DNA from: Zymoseptoria tritici IPO323
Taxonomy: Eukaryota; Ascomycota; Dothideomycetes; Mycosphaerellales; Mycosphaerellaceae
Reading direction: 5' to 3'
DNA: 64,000 bases
Assembly: GCF_000219625.1 (NCBI RefSeq)
Contig: NC_018205.1
Coordinates: 682,001-746,000 of the forward strand
Below, piece after piece: positions 1-10,599 of the stretch. Positions within the stretch are counted from its first letter, which is position 1, and each line of letters begins with the position of its first letter. The notes beneath the pieces were generated by a model. It had not been told where the DNA came from. It ran no database searches and saw nothing but the letters and a program-made list of their open reading frames with translations. The translations under genes and the position numbers were made by a program.

Positions 1-880
1 CTCTTGATGCGGTGTCCCGCTTAGGACAGCCTGGACATTCCCAGAAACGCCAAATGGCTCACCGGAGAACTAATCAGCATGGTGTTGGTCTGAAGGCCTT
101 GGCGCAGCTTGACAGCTCGAGATCCAGGATCATCGACCAGAGCACTTATTCCCATCGCGAGCATTCATGCACGAAGTTAACCCCTGGCGCTGTTTACGTC
201 CCAAACACCCATGAACCGCACGAGGAGATTGAGGAGCATGCTATGGCGGCTTCGCCGCTACTGATCCTCCCAGAAATCCGCCAACAGCTTCCGCGCGATC
301 AAGGTCCACGATATACCGCGGCGAAGGGCGCTCCGGTCATTCTACTCAACCGCCTCGGTAGGAGCAGAAGGCTGACAGCCCGCGCAATCTTTCGACCCCA
401 TGAATTCCACCTCACTCTGACAGAATGCTGATTTCCGGACTGATCGTGGTAGAAGAGGCGTGGGTAGTACCAATCATTTGGTATGCGCTGGTGGCCCATC
501 TGAGCGGACACGGCTGCTGAGACGTGAGCCGACATTCTGGGAGATTGTGAAGTGTGCTGTGATGAGTGCTGTGATGTTCAATGTTGTGTTAAAGGTGGTG
601 GAAGGTAGTAAAGGAAGAAGAGGTGTGGAGGTGTGGACGGAAGTGTAAGAGAGAGGGTTTAGTAAAAAGAGACATTGCACGAGGTTGAGGAGTTACAGTA
701 AGACCGAGTCGACGGGCGTTTGTGCCACAATGGCGCCCCACAAGCCGAGTGCACGTTCGAGAAGGTAGACAAAGGAGAAACAATCGAGTAGCTCAAGGCG
801 TGAACTGAAAGAGATCCGCAGGTGTCGCATTGCTTTCGCTTGTACTTACATCATCAGAGAGGTCCTTCCCACAAGAACGA
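1..880. other. genic-composition DNA, no recognised gene
   Basis: Base composition is ordinary, with CA and TG present, so this block is not RIPped. Open frames exist on both strands (for example 12-431 plus and 299-535 minus), but none has a motif I recognise and they overlap on opposite strands. It may be the flank or remains of a gene lying mostly left of the window. Confidence 0.3.
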
Positions 881-2644
881 TCAGGGCTGATCATCGAGAT
901 CCATCCGTTGCAGAATCTCCCGAGCCGAGATTCTCGTCCTACAGTCTTGCACGAGCATCTCCGCGACCACGCCCCACAATCTGTTACTGGGGTTCTGGCC
1001 GAATTCCTCGACGACTTCCCGGGCGACCTGCATGGCCTGGTCGTTGTCTGTGAGCGTACGACCTACCAAGACCTGCCAGCAGCAAAGACCGAGAGCCCAG
1101 ATGTCGACCTTGCTGGTGTAGGGCGGTACAGCCGCGGCACGAGACGTGGGGCGTGGACGGTCCTTCAGCAGCATTGTCTCCGGGGCAAGATAGGTGATTG
1201 TGCCGACCATGTGGTTCTCGCTTGAAGCTGCCCTTTTTGCCTGGCCAATGTAAACCTGAAACTGGGCTGAACCGGGAGCACCCAGGATTGAGTGGTGGGA
1301 CTGCGGGCTAATGGAAGGGTTGACGGGTTGGAGGGCAACGTTCGCGGGCTCGAGGTCTCGGTGCATAATTCCTTGTTGGTGGAGATATGCGCAGGCGTCA
1401 GCCGTTTGCCCGAGGAATTGAGCGGCGAAGAAAGGCCGGAATTTGTCGCTGTCAACCTCCGGCGGGAGTAGAGAGCGAAGATCTCGGACAGCCCGGTCGA
1501 GACAGTCTTTCGCCGCGGGGACAACGACGAGGTAGGATTCGCGAATGGCGCTGTTCGAGAAGTACGGCGCCGGGTCGACAAAGTCTTGTAATTTAGAGAT
1601 GTTGGGCTTGAGAGAGCGTAATCTTTGGTCAGCGAGGCAACGTCAGCAGGACTTTCTTGTCCGCTAGACTTACATGATTCAAGGATCGTAGCATGGCCAC
1701 TTCGGCGAGGACCGTGTTACTCGTAGACGGACTTGCAGTGGTAACTCTTTTAATCACCACTTTTGCGCCGGTGGAGAGACAAGCAGCGTATAATATCGTA
1801 CTAAAGCTGCCGCGGGTGAATGGTTGCTAAAGAGCATAGTTCTCTACAACGTGGATAGTAGGTGTAAGAAGGGCCTCGACATCGACGTCGGCTAGCACTT
1901 CCATTGCGACGTTGGCGCGGTTGCCCGTGCACATACGGAATACGTATGCTAGGCCGCCAACGACAAGGCGGGATCCGTCGAGGAGAGCTCTTTAATACTC
2001 CTTATGCGGCTGTTCGATTAGGTTGACATCGGGATGGTTCGGTCTAGCACTCGGCGACGGAGCTGATTGCCGTCGACTTGGAACTCGTACGGATCGGACA
2101 CGGCCAAAAGGACGTTGCTCTGGGATAACACAATCCGGAGATGCCTCGAGTGGACTTCAGGGTAGCCCTTTGGTGCCACGATGAATTCCGCATCGACGCC
2201 CTTCGGCCCCTTCCTTCCCCCGAGCCCGACGATCCAGCCAAGTTTGGGATTCCGGGGCGTAGGCTGAACGAAATTGAAGCGATAAAAGCCGGTGACATTC
2301 GGTAAATTCGCAGCCGAGGTGGGTTCCGGGCATTGTGGGCGGAACGCAGAAGGATCCATCGCTAGTAGGATCGGTGTCGCTTTCGGGGGTCGGGTCGTCG
2401 CCGGCGAATTCCCAATGAATGTAGGGCAGAGAAAAGCTCGGGAGGAGAGTTTGAGCAGGGTCGTTCCGAACGGCGCCTTGAATCAACTGGCGGAAAGCGA
2501 CGCGGCCTTGAGACTGTCGGGAATCATTCGCGCAAAGTCATTTACTGGTGCATTTGGCCAAGAATCCCAGGTCGCTACGTCGACTTCGGTCGGCGCTGGA
2601 GACGGCGGCTGCTGAGGAGCGTTCGAATCGGCGTGTCCGGCCAT
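881..2644 (-). pseudogene. FHA-domain plus protein-kinase gene, disrupted
   Basis: Likely a serine/threonine kinase with an N-terminal forkhead-associated (phosphothreonine-binding) domain, an architecture shared with checkpoint kinases such as Rad53/Chk2. Reading from 2644 down: a Pro/Gln-rich start; an FHA-like stretch (about 2030-2300) with SRHLRIVL and a following VDGN; then a kinase domain with a glycine-loop remnant GSFST, VIKR (the ATP lysine), a helix-C Glu in AEVAMLRSLNH, HRDLEPANV, and SKVDIWALGLCCWQVLVG. A 51-nt intron (GTAAGT to AG, 1623-1673) splits the N-lobe just after LRSLNH. Breaks: frame changes near 2520, 2310 and 2025, a TAA near 1993 and a TAG near 1823 just before the glycine loop. 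The HRDLKPEN lysine reads Glu. GTITYLAPE stands where DFG-APE is expected, and no DFG was seen. The last exon is open to the stop at 881. The kinase call is firm; the FHA call is moderate. Undetected introns could explain one break, but not all. Confidence 0.72.
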
Positions 2645-3420
2645 GAGGTTGCTGCGAAGAGGTGATGGAACTACGAATCTCACGTCACGTGCACGCGCGG
2701 AATCTCCACCCCAACGGGACCGGGACCGGGACGATCTCCGCCAACACCTCACCTCTCTTTCCCGCACACGACTTCGCGATCCATCAGCACCCGACATAGC
2801 GTACACCGTCGCTGGCCGACCGTCTCGCGCTCACGCTCCACCCGAGGCGTTGATGTGATGATGCACCTCGGACTCCGCCGTGCCAGCCCGGTTCACGACC
2901 TCGACCACGCCGACGACGCTGTAGTCGCTTCGCTGGAAGAATTCGCCGCAGAGGGCCAGAAACGGCTGGTTTGCGACCTGAAGCAAGCACTGGGCCGCAT
3001 TCAGCACGATCCTGTCCTGCTTCTCCCGCGTTGCTGCCGGCCATGCTCATCGTCGGCGCCAGAGCTCCTCGATTCGCCTCAGCCTGCAATGCTGTCTCCC
3101 ACACCATCGCCGCTACACACGCCGACACCAGCGACGGCGCCGCAATTGTACAGCGCCGGTCACAACTGGTCCTCCCGCGCTACGTCGCTTCAGCCAGCCA
3201 CTCCTAATGACCGCGTTCCTTTCGATTCTCCACAAGGATGCAAGCGCGACGAGAGTCTTACTAACCAGCAAGAGTCGGCAGAAATTGTTACAGAGCATAA
3301 CGGCCTTTCAGCAGCTGCGTAGCACGCTGTACGGGAGACATTATGCCGCGAAAGATTGGACGCCGAGGAAGTAGAGGACGATTGAAAACATCGTGTTTTA
3401 GGTTCGCCGCCCGTTGATCT
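2645..3420 (+). pseudogene. degraded coding fragment, function unknown
   Basis: A plus-strand frame from about 2855 gives a protein-like sequence with an acidic/basic helix (LVCDLKQALGRIQHD) and a Pro/Thr/Ser-rich linker. After a frame change near 3240 it continues as KLLQSITAFQQLRSTLYGRH and stops at a TAG near 3365. It lies head to head with the kinase pseudogene, with about 200 bp between the two starts. I do not recognise the family. The codon-like continuity across one shift is the only evidence for a gene, and the opposite strand is also open for 114 codons. Confidence 0.28.
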
Positions 3421-4421
3421 CCGCATCTTTGCCCAAAGTCAGAGTACTTCATCGTCAATACGCTCCCACTTCGGCAGGGTGAGCCATGGAACGATTCTCA
3501 CTAGCGTCATTGCGGCCGTGGACTGCTACGGATAGTCGCCCTCAGCGACTGCCTTGAGGGCGTGGCTGTTGAATGTATTTGAACAAGACCTGAGATTGAA
3601 AAGTGTCAGTCAGGGCCACGAATCCCCTGATCAGCGTTCTTCCCGCGGATGCCATCCACCCGCTTTTGAGAGAATTCGTTCGCTTCTCCACTCCTCTGCT
3701 TAGTGGTGATGAGGCCGGCTTGGAGCATGCTCCCGCCAGCCAAGTTTGTACAGTGTTGAGAAACTTCTCCATGTAAGTCTTGGTGATTCCTTGCCCTCGA
3801 AGAAAGGTATGCCGCCTCTAAATCGAGAGAAGTTATGTACGAGCTTGACATCCTGGTCGTACAATCACCACGAGGCGATGGAATGTGGAAACTCATGCGG
3901 GAGTTACCTCGGCCACAAGGATTCTGCATCTCGCCATAGACTCATCCTCGGTTGTGCCTCGCCAAGTTGACTGGGAAGGTATTTCACCGGAGAAAGTTGA
4001 GAGTGGACGAAGGGGAATTCCTGTCCGGTGTCTCGATCAGAGTATGGCTGTCATGATAATGTTGATGGTCGTGATGGGGTTGGTCGTGATGGTCGTAATA
4101 ATGCAAATGACATCGGTCTCGATGATGACGGGATGGTGACCACGGCGTTGGGAGATGTGAGAGAGAAAGCATGCAGTCCAGGCAGTGAGTGTTCTTTGCC
4201 GGCACAGATGAATGTGTCCAATCGACGACAGACGGTCGTGTGTAGAGCTCTTCCGTCATTTGCATTAATCAGCACAATCTTTTGGTCAGAGTAGATGAGG
4301 TACTTAAGAGAAAGACCGCCGCGTAGTTAGAACTATAGAATGAGCCGCGAGCAAAAACCGATGTCCTCGCTTTTGCGGCCTAAGGCGTGCACTTCAGCCT
4401 CAGGCACCCAGACCTCTGGAC
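3421..4421. other. no recognisable gene; short imperfect GATGGTCGTGATG repeats
   Basis: Overlapping short open frames on both strands (about 70-110 codons), none with a motif or a convincing start. Around 4040-4105 a degenerate TGGTCGTGATGG-type repeat occurs about four times. It makes His/Asp-rich ORFs that are probably not genes. Confidence 0.3.
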
Positions 4422-5012
4422 TTGTCACGATCCGGCTGCAACTTCAACTCTTTCTCCATCACATTGCGACACGACCTTCGCATCACTCCAACCGCTACGA
4501 CATCCGCGCCTTCGCTGGTGCCACACTGCACTCATGGGGAGACGCACGTACGTAGACCGTCGCATGTTGCCACAATCACTCCGCTCATTTCCCATCCCAG
4601 CCGAACCAAACCCAAAACCAAACCCAAACCCCGCCCGGAAGCCAACAGCGACAACTCCTTCATCGTTCGCCGTCTCGTGTCCTTCGATGCTCCGAGGCAG
4701 GAAGTCCAAATCGAATAGGAATCTTCTTGGGTGACCGCCCGGCAAGCACGAGCATACAAGGGGGATATCGCTGAGGTGATGGAAGAGGTCGCCGGACGCC
4801 GCCTCTGCAAGGTGCGATGGAAGCTTACTAAAGAGCCAATCAAGTGGTTTATCGCGAATGTCGGGTCAGAGGTGAAGGAAGACCTGCGGGCTCTGATGGA
4901 ACAACAGAAGGCCGACGAGGAGGATCCCGAGGCTGTTGAGGAGGATACTGTTGAGGATACCAGTGGCTCGGTCGGAGTCGAGACTGCTGCAGGTGATGAC
5001 ATGCTGCTGTGA
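4422..5012 (+). pseudogene. chromo-like domain protein with one in-frame TAG
   Basis: A single frame is open from 4422 to the TGA at 5010-5012 except for a TAG at 4716-4718. The translation has a Lys/Pro-rich segment, then FIVRRLVSFDAPRQEVQIE, the stop, ESSWVTARQARAY, then a helical part (VMEEVAGRRLCKVRWKLTKE) and an acidic tail. FIVRRL followed by an aromatic strand (EVQIE-x-ESSWV) resembles the beta-strand core of chromo or chromo-shadow domains, which bind histone tails or partner proteins. The stop sits where chromodomains usually carry Trp, so TGG to TAG (RIP-type on the other strand) is a likely cause. No ATG exists in frame upstream of the domain, so the start may lie in another exon. 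The family call is tentative. Confidence 0.42.
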
Positions 5013-5368
5013 GTAGCACGAACAACTCTGGCATGCTACGCATCCGGCAGCGAGGATGATGTCGAGGTCGCTGCTGGAGAACTCGACGTCTCGGCGTTCC
5101 GGTCATAGTAACGATAAAAACCTCCATTGTCAAACCCGCAAGACTTTGGGTTCCAGATGTCCATCTCGTCCCACACTCATCCATCTCCGCCGGGCCTGAT
5201 GCTCCCCGATAAAGAAACCATAGCATCGGCGGCATACCGATATCCACTCCCATCCGGTGTGGCATTCCACCGCCGAAGTTCCGCTCCGCGTTACGACTGT
5301 ACCGGCATTAGCGAATGCAGCTCGCATCGCGGCGTTCCGTGCAGATCTCCCGGACTTTTCTCTCCTCG
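5013..5368. other. no recognisable gene
   Basis: Short open frames on both strands only. Nothing I can assign; composition is ordinary. Confidence 0.3.
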
Positions 5369-6025
5369 CTATGACCTGCCAGACCTCCTTCTCCGAGTTC
5401 GATCGTTAGAGCCAACAACAACATGCTTCCAAGCTCCACAATCTTGATGCCTTCGACCTCGGGCCCGTCGCATTCGCGTTGAATAGGCCTCATCCTGGAT
5501 GTTAACGAAAAGCCAAGACCAACAAACAACAAGATCCAGATCGCCGAGTCCGTACTTTACCTTGTCGGCAACATCTCCTTTGCGATACTCGATGTCTGCG
5601 ATTATTAACTCTCCGCTCGCACTGAACGCTTCGGTGAAGACGCCCGATTGCTCGCCGGAAATCACAGCACTCCATCAACATGGAGTTCTAATCTACACCA
5701 CGAGGCTCGTGACCTCGAAATTTTTGTTCTGGCCCTTTGGATAAATGGCCGTCTTCGGCGGCGTTGACGTTGAATCTTGACTCGGTCTGCGGGCAGGCAC
5801 TTCAAGCAGGATGCTGTCGTACATCTGACGGAGAGTCGCGCTGGGGTTTGGACGTCGGCGGAGCTGTGTACTCCACGGAGTAGTGATGACCCAAGCTTTC
5901 GGAATTTGCATATACCGACCTCGGGCAGGTTTGAGTTGGAGCAGGCTACGGTCTTTCCACCATCTTGCAATCGCATAACGAGAGGCAAGCGAGAGAGATG
6001 GTGGAGCTCCAAGGTAAGTGGTCAA
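5369..6025 (-). pseudogene. unrecognised coding fragment in two frames
   Basis: On the minus strand, 6025-5693 reads as a protein-like segment (YLGAPPSLSLASRYAIARWW, later LRQMYDSILLEVPAR). After a frame change in 5665-5693 it continues as ISGEQSGVFTEAFSASGELI, then IEYRKGDVADKVKYGLGDLD. Both halves look coding and share strand, so either an intron or a small indel joins them. No catalytic motif was recognised. Confidence 0.3.
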
Positions 6026-7153
6026 GACCCGTTTAGCTCGGGGTGTTGATTGTGAAGCCCATCAGCGATGGACAGAAAGTCGGGTGCAATGAAAAGCCCA
6101 TACCTACCTGAGATTCCATCAGTCACATTTTGACATGGCCACGAGCAAGCTGAGAACGGTGGAGTGCCATTTTCATCATGGACGATCTCCAGAATGACAC
6201 TCTCCCCATGTTGCTCCACCTTCGTTCGCCTTACCCTCCACCATGTAGTCGTTATGACCTTCAAGAGGAAGTCGCCGTGGAGTTGCGGATCGATTGAGAC
6301 AGCCCGGCGGAGGCGGAAGGATGTTGGATAGCTGATTTTAGGTGTTGCAGTGTGAAGCCATCGCGAAGGATTCCTGAACGGAGGTGCGGGGAGCGAGATT
6401 GAGCGGTGTTGTCGAGCCGTCCGACAGACTCTCGTCGAAAGGGAAGGATGGGCAGCGCTTGGGTCGAGATGATCGTAGCTGATTTGCAGCATGTTCGTCA
6501 AGGTCCTCCCACGCCGACTTGAGGTGTTGCCGTGTTTGACCGCTCGTTACAGAATTGTCGTCGAGACTCTCGCACACTTCGTCTCCACGGCGAGGCAGTC
6601 ATCTTGTGACATACTGCACTCCGTCAATGTCCGGTCGCTGGTGAGCGGATGAATGGAAATCGTTGAGCATCTTTGTGAAGCGGGTCGAAAAGCCCGCCGA
6701 GAGCAAGACTTTACCGTCTCATCGTCAACAACTCTATGCATCGGCTGCTTCAGTCTTGGTCCGTATGGTAGATGAGTGTTATCGACCTTGCAGCTTGTTC
6801 GAGCTGGGCTTGCCGCACTTGTCGTGCTCCAGAGACCGCAGGACATTTGAGCCGCAAACCACAGGAGCCGTAGACTTTCTGAGTTCCAGAGTCAACAAGA
6901 TTCCGATGTCGAATGCAAGATGCTGACAGCAGCAATGCTTCCGTAGAGAGATTCCGTATCTTTTGGCCAGTAGAGTTTGCATACCACAGCAGAAGCGTCG
7001 CTTACCATTCCACCTATCGTTTGCCTACCGCGGCATCTCCTTCATTGCCATATATGTCGGCGTCAGCTCGTTGACAGCGCCGGACAATTGGATGTTGACC
7101 TAGCCACAGTATGACCAGTCGCCGAGGACCTTACCTCCAAGGAAGTGTCGACT
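6026..7153. other. fragmentary open frames, probably decayed coding DNA
   Basis: Minus-strand frames at 6022-6501 and 6338-6577 overlap in different frames and both look locally protein-like (for example LKSAWEDLDEHAANQLRSSR), suggesting frameshift decay. The 6547-6982 frames are short. Nothing recognised. Confidence 0.25.
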
Positions 7154-7606
7154 CTAGAAGATGTTCTTCCGGTATTGATTAGCGATGCCTTGACCACATT
7201 CTCTGCGAACGGATCTCGGCGTAAGACTTAGCGCTAAGAAGGTCGACCATCCTTCCCGAATCCGCTCGGTGGAGGAATCTTGTAGTTTGAATCCTTGCAG
7301 CTGCGTACTTTTGAGGTTCCGCAAACGGGAAAGATTTTTAAGTTGAAGACGTCGAGCGTTTCCGTGGTGGAGAGTCCGAAAAATGTAGGCCTGTGGAGCA
7401 GAGACGACCACGAGGTACCTGCGGGTCCCGAAGGCTGTGTTGTCGACATGAGGGGAGAAGGTGAGTAGAAGCAACATAAGCCAGCTGCGGAACTCAGACG
7501 CGATAGAACTATTACGATCTCCAGGGGTGTACTGTACGTTCACGAGTTGCCGACAAGTCTCCAGACTGTCCGCGGCTGATCTGCATCGGCGGCGGCGGCA
7601 TAGCAA
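7154..7606 (-). CDS. hypothetical ORF, 150 codons
   Basis: Open minus-strand frame with a basic N-terminus, a hydrophobic stretch (SWLMLLLLTF) and a basic C-terminal half (LKNLSRLRNLKSTQLQGFKL). Starts and ends fit neither neighbour. Not recognised; it could be a chance ORF in decayed DNA. Confidence 0.2.
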   Translation of the reverse strand: MLCRRRRCRSAADSLETCRQLVNVQYTPGDRNSSIASEFRSWLMLLLLTFSPHVDNTAFGTRRYLVVVSAPQAYIFRTLHHGNARRLQLKNLSRLRNLKSTQLQGFKLQDSSTERIREGWSTFLALSLTPRSVRRECGQGIANQYRKNIF

Positions 7607-9253
7607 GATCCATTACACTGCTGGCGGGCAATCGGTCCGTCCGATGATGGGATTCATTCACGAACAGAGACGAGCGACGAGCGGAGCGGTGCATAGAGAA
7701 CGGAAATGGAATAGAGTTCGATCTGAGTCTAGCTCACTTCTCTCGAGGGTCTGCTCTTGAACCAATCCGTGAGAACCATTGGCAAATGACTTCCTTGGCC
7801 GCCGCAATGTTGGATCGTGTTTGACGGTCAACCTTTGACGGCGGTCATACTGCTCTTCCAACGCCTCTTCCGCCTGCATTGCATTTCGCGGCTTGTCCTT
7901 CGCGGCCAGGGGACGTTTCTGGCCGTGTTCGACCTGCTGCTGCCCGCATCCTTGCTGCTTGGAGAATTGAGCCTCCGCCTTTTCACCTCCCCTCGGCGAT
8001 ACGCTGGCTGCAGCAGTGGCGGCGTCGTGGCAACCAGCTTTGCTCCAGACTTCTGCCCCCTTCTTAGTTGCGCTCCTTCCCCGTCCTCGCTTCTGAACCG
8101 CGGACAGCCAGACTTGATCTTTTCATCTTCGTCTTTTCATCTTCTTACCTGGTCTTCAGCCTTGATCATCACATTGATCTCCTCTCCATCCAACGAGCAC
8201 CCTGTCCCGCTTGGATGCCCGAAAGTTCGCCCTGTCATCTGCCCGGAACGCCTCGTGCGATCGATTGATGGTGTCGACCGCCTTCTCCGCGTCGTTCCTT
8301 ACATAGTATACTGCTGTTGAAGCTCTCCCGACACGTCTCGATGACCGTCCAAATGTCGACCTCCCTCCCGCCGTGGTCTGCTCGTCCTGAGATTGTGGCC
8401 TCTTCGGCCCGAAATGCTCATAGATCCGCTGGAGATGTGATGCGCGTCCCAACCAACGCCATGCACTCGCTCCTTTATCAACTGATCGAAATCATCGTGT
8501 GCTCGCTGAATATGGCTCTCCACTTCTGGAACTCACTCTGATATGTCTGTGCCAACGTCTCTTTGGCTCCCTCAACGGGAATCTCACCTGGCTGCGGCTG
8601 TGGGGTTCTCCTGGTGTGGCGATTGAGTCCTCGCAGGGTTGGACGTAGTGACTGGGACATCAAACGTGAACTTCTTGGGCCGTTTGACAGATCCATCGTC
8701 CTCTGCGATCGTCTGGGCCGGGCAGTTTCGTAGCATTGATGTCAGTGGCATCTCGAAGCTGGCACTTTTCGGTGCCGTGCTATCCCGTGCCCATTGTTGG
8801 GGAGTTCGGAGCAAGGCGGAGACGGAGGTACTGTAGGTGGTGGTGAAGAGGGCTCGGACGGCTCATCAGGCGTGGAGACGGAGGCATGAGGTCTTTCTCA
8901 CATGTCCGGCGCAGGCGAAGTCTCCAAGCGAGCAGACGCTGGCAAAGTCAGTCGATTCGATTGCATTGCTTGCTGAACCGACAGACGTGTGCCTGAGACA
9001 TCGAAGACGTCCATCGCAGCCGACGGGGTGGCAGGCTTCGGGTACCAAGAAACACTCAGTACCTGGTATCATCCTCGTTACTTCTCCACATTTCTCCCAA
9101 CGTACTTCGCGTAGAAGTCTTCGAGAATGATGAAGAAAATGCGCCGCCCTCCAACGGTAATGGTACACGCCGGGAGGCGAGACCAAAGGATGAGCACAAG
9201 AGTTGAAGAGTTGAAGACCAGAGTCTGAAAAGAACGACCAAGAAGATGAGTGG
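7607..9253. other. decayed coding-like DNA, mainly minus strand
   Basis: Around 8814-8156 the minus strand gives three overlapping frames that look like one coiled-coil-rich protein split by indels. One piece carries LAQTYQSEFQKWRAIFSEHT, the next ESHIQRAHDDFDQLIKERVH. The plus strand is also open (7817-8320), with low-complexity Ser/Leu-rich sequence. No family recognised. Confidence 0.25.
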
Positions 9254-9913
9254 TTGGAGGACGCGAACGCGAGACTCTGGGAGCAGCTGGCATGGGCGGA
9301 GAGGGAGCAAGCGCTAAGGAGTCGGTCCAAGGGAGAGAATGAGGGTGCTCAAGACGAGGGAGTGGGATGGGCCTCCATGGACGCGGATCACCGGCGGAGA
9401 GCGTACCATTGCCATCGATCCAATCTGCCATCACCGACGTCACGCAGCCCTCACCATCTACCGTGGTCGATTCCTTCATTGTGCACGCTCAAAGGCGACT
9501 TCTTGACATCATCTCGATCGGCTCCAGCCCGCTCGCTCAAAGGCGACACGAGCGTTCCATTATCTTGCACTTGCACGGTCAAAGGCGATCGTCCGGCATC
9601 AACACCATCATCATGCACAGTCAAAGCCGATCCTCCGCCATATCGACACCACCATCTCGCACGATCACAGGAGATCGCCCAAGGCCTTCATCTCGCTCGT
9701 CCCGTCCTTCACCTCGCTCATCCGACGACGCAAGATCCCCGACAGCCTCCCTTTCAAGTCAACAGTCTGCTGGCACGAAACGAAGCAGCGGACAGAGTCT
9801 GCAGGGAAGGAAAGGGCAATTCGACCGGGACTTGGGGAAATTGCATGTACAGGACCAAGATCTTGGTTCGCCTCGCGTTCTTGAGGTATTGTTTCGCTCA
9901 ACGCAGAAAATGA
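9254..9913 (+). CDS. hypothetical ORF with 14-16-residue repeats
   Basis: A 219-codon plus-strand frame. The motif TCAAAGGCGA (third-from-last copy variants included) recurs at 9489, 9537, 9579 and 9621, spaced 48, 42 and 42 nt, all multiples of three. It encodes TLKGD, SLKGD, TVKGD and TVKAD at 16-, 14- and 14-residue spacing inside a Ser/Pro/His-rich region. In-frame spacing argues that this frame was translated. A second, longer frame (9367-10221) overlaps it and is Ser/Arg-rich, so frame choice is not certain. Function unknown. Confidence 0.3.
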   Translation: MEDANARLWEQLAWAEREQALRSRSKGENEGAQDEGVGWASMDADHRRRAYHCHRSNLPSPTSRSPHHLPWSIPSLCTLKGDFLTSSRSAPARSLKGDTSVPLSCTCTVKGDRPASTPSSCTVKADPPPYRHHHLARSQEIAQGLHLARPVLHLAHPTTQDPRQPPFQVNSLLARNEAADRVCREGKGNSTGTWGNCMYRTKILVRLAFLRYCFAQRRK

Positions 9914-9989
9914 AAGTCCCTCTCTCTCCGTTTCTTTCCGGTGTTATTGCGGTGATTGGGACTGCTTCAGAAAGTGACTCTCCTCCTGT

Positions 9990-10472
9990 TGCTCAATGGT
10001 GTGATACGTCCCTGCAACCCACACGTCTACTTCGGAGCCGAGCTCCTCGAGACTCTCGCGCTCTCCTCCTCCTTCGGACCATTGTCCTCCTCGCGAACCC
10101 AAAGGGTGTCTGTGTTATAATCGTAGCCTCGGTCAATTGGGGGTTGATGCTCTGTAACACTGTCAGCAATATGTGTGTCCAACCAAGTAGAAACCGGTCG
10201 TTGCATACCCGAAGAACCTAAAAGAACCGCCTGACAGTCTCCTTGAAATCCTCGCCTCCAAACGTTTGCTCCCAGCCGTCGTTTTACTTGCGCACCTACG
10301 ACACGCTTCGCGGTCAGCAGTAAATACTGCCAGACCGTGCTTTCAGAATCTTCGTTCAGTGCGGCGGAGCCCGGATTGTCGAGCTCGTGGCGGGCGTAGG
10401 AAGTGACCGCCGAATGACAGCCTTGACAAGGTGTGCGGATCTCCCGGATTGCAAGCGACAGCGTGCGGCATA
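9990..10472 (-). pseudogene. host ORF truncated by the Tc1-type insertion
   Basis: The minus strand reads open from the transposon edge at 10472 down to about 10027 (IREIRTPCQGCHSAVTSYAR, later VWQYLLLTAKRVVGAQVKRR). Its apparent start lies inside the transposon TIR, so the 5' part must lie beyond the insertion, in 13845 and up. Function not recognised. It may be the 3' part of the host gene also hit by the large nest. Confidence 0.35.
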
Positions 10473-10506
10473 GAACGCTCGAATTAAAGAATGAGCCACC
10501 CTCGGT
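10473..10506 (+). repeat. left TIR of the Tc1-type element
   Basis: Begins GAACGCTCG and ends GAGCCACCCTCGGT. It matches the reverse complement of 13809-13842 at 32 of 34 positions and is preceded by the TA target site. Confidence 0.9.
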
Positions 10507-10520
10507 AGTCACGCAATAGC

Positions 10521-10559
10521 GGAGAACGCGCGTACCTATTTTTGGTACGCGCGTTCTCC
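10521..10559. repeat. subterminal hairpin, left end
   Basis: A perfect 16-bp inverted repeat (arm GGAGAACGCGCGTACC) around a 7-nt T-rich loop, 14 bp inside the left TIR. A diverged version lies at the same place inside the right end, so it is part of the element and may bind transposase. Confidence 0.8.
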
Positions 10560-10599
10560 ACCCTTGGTTAGCCGTGGAGGATCGTGTGTATTCATGCTG

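Noticed and set aside
12..431. 139-codon plus-strand ORF as a gene
   Set aside because: Overlaps an open minus-strand frame, has no motif, and the composition does not favour either; not called.
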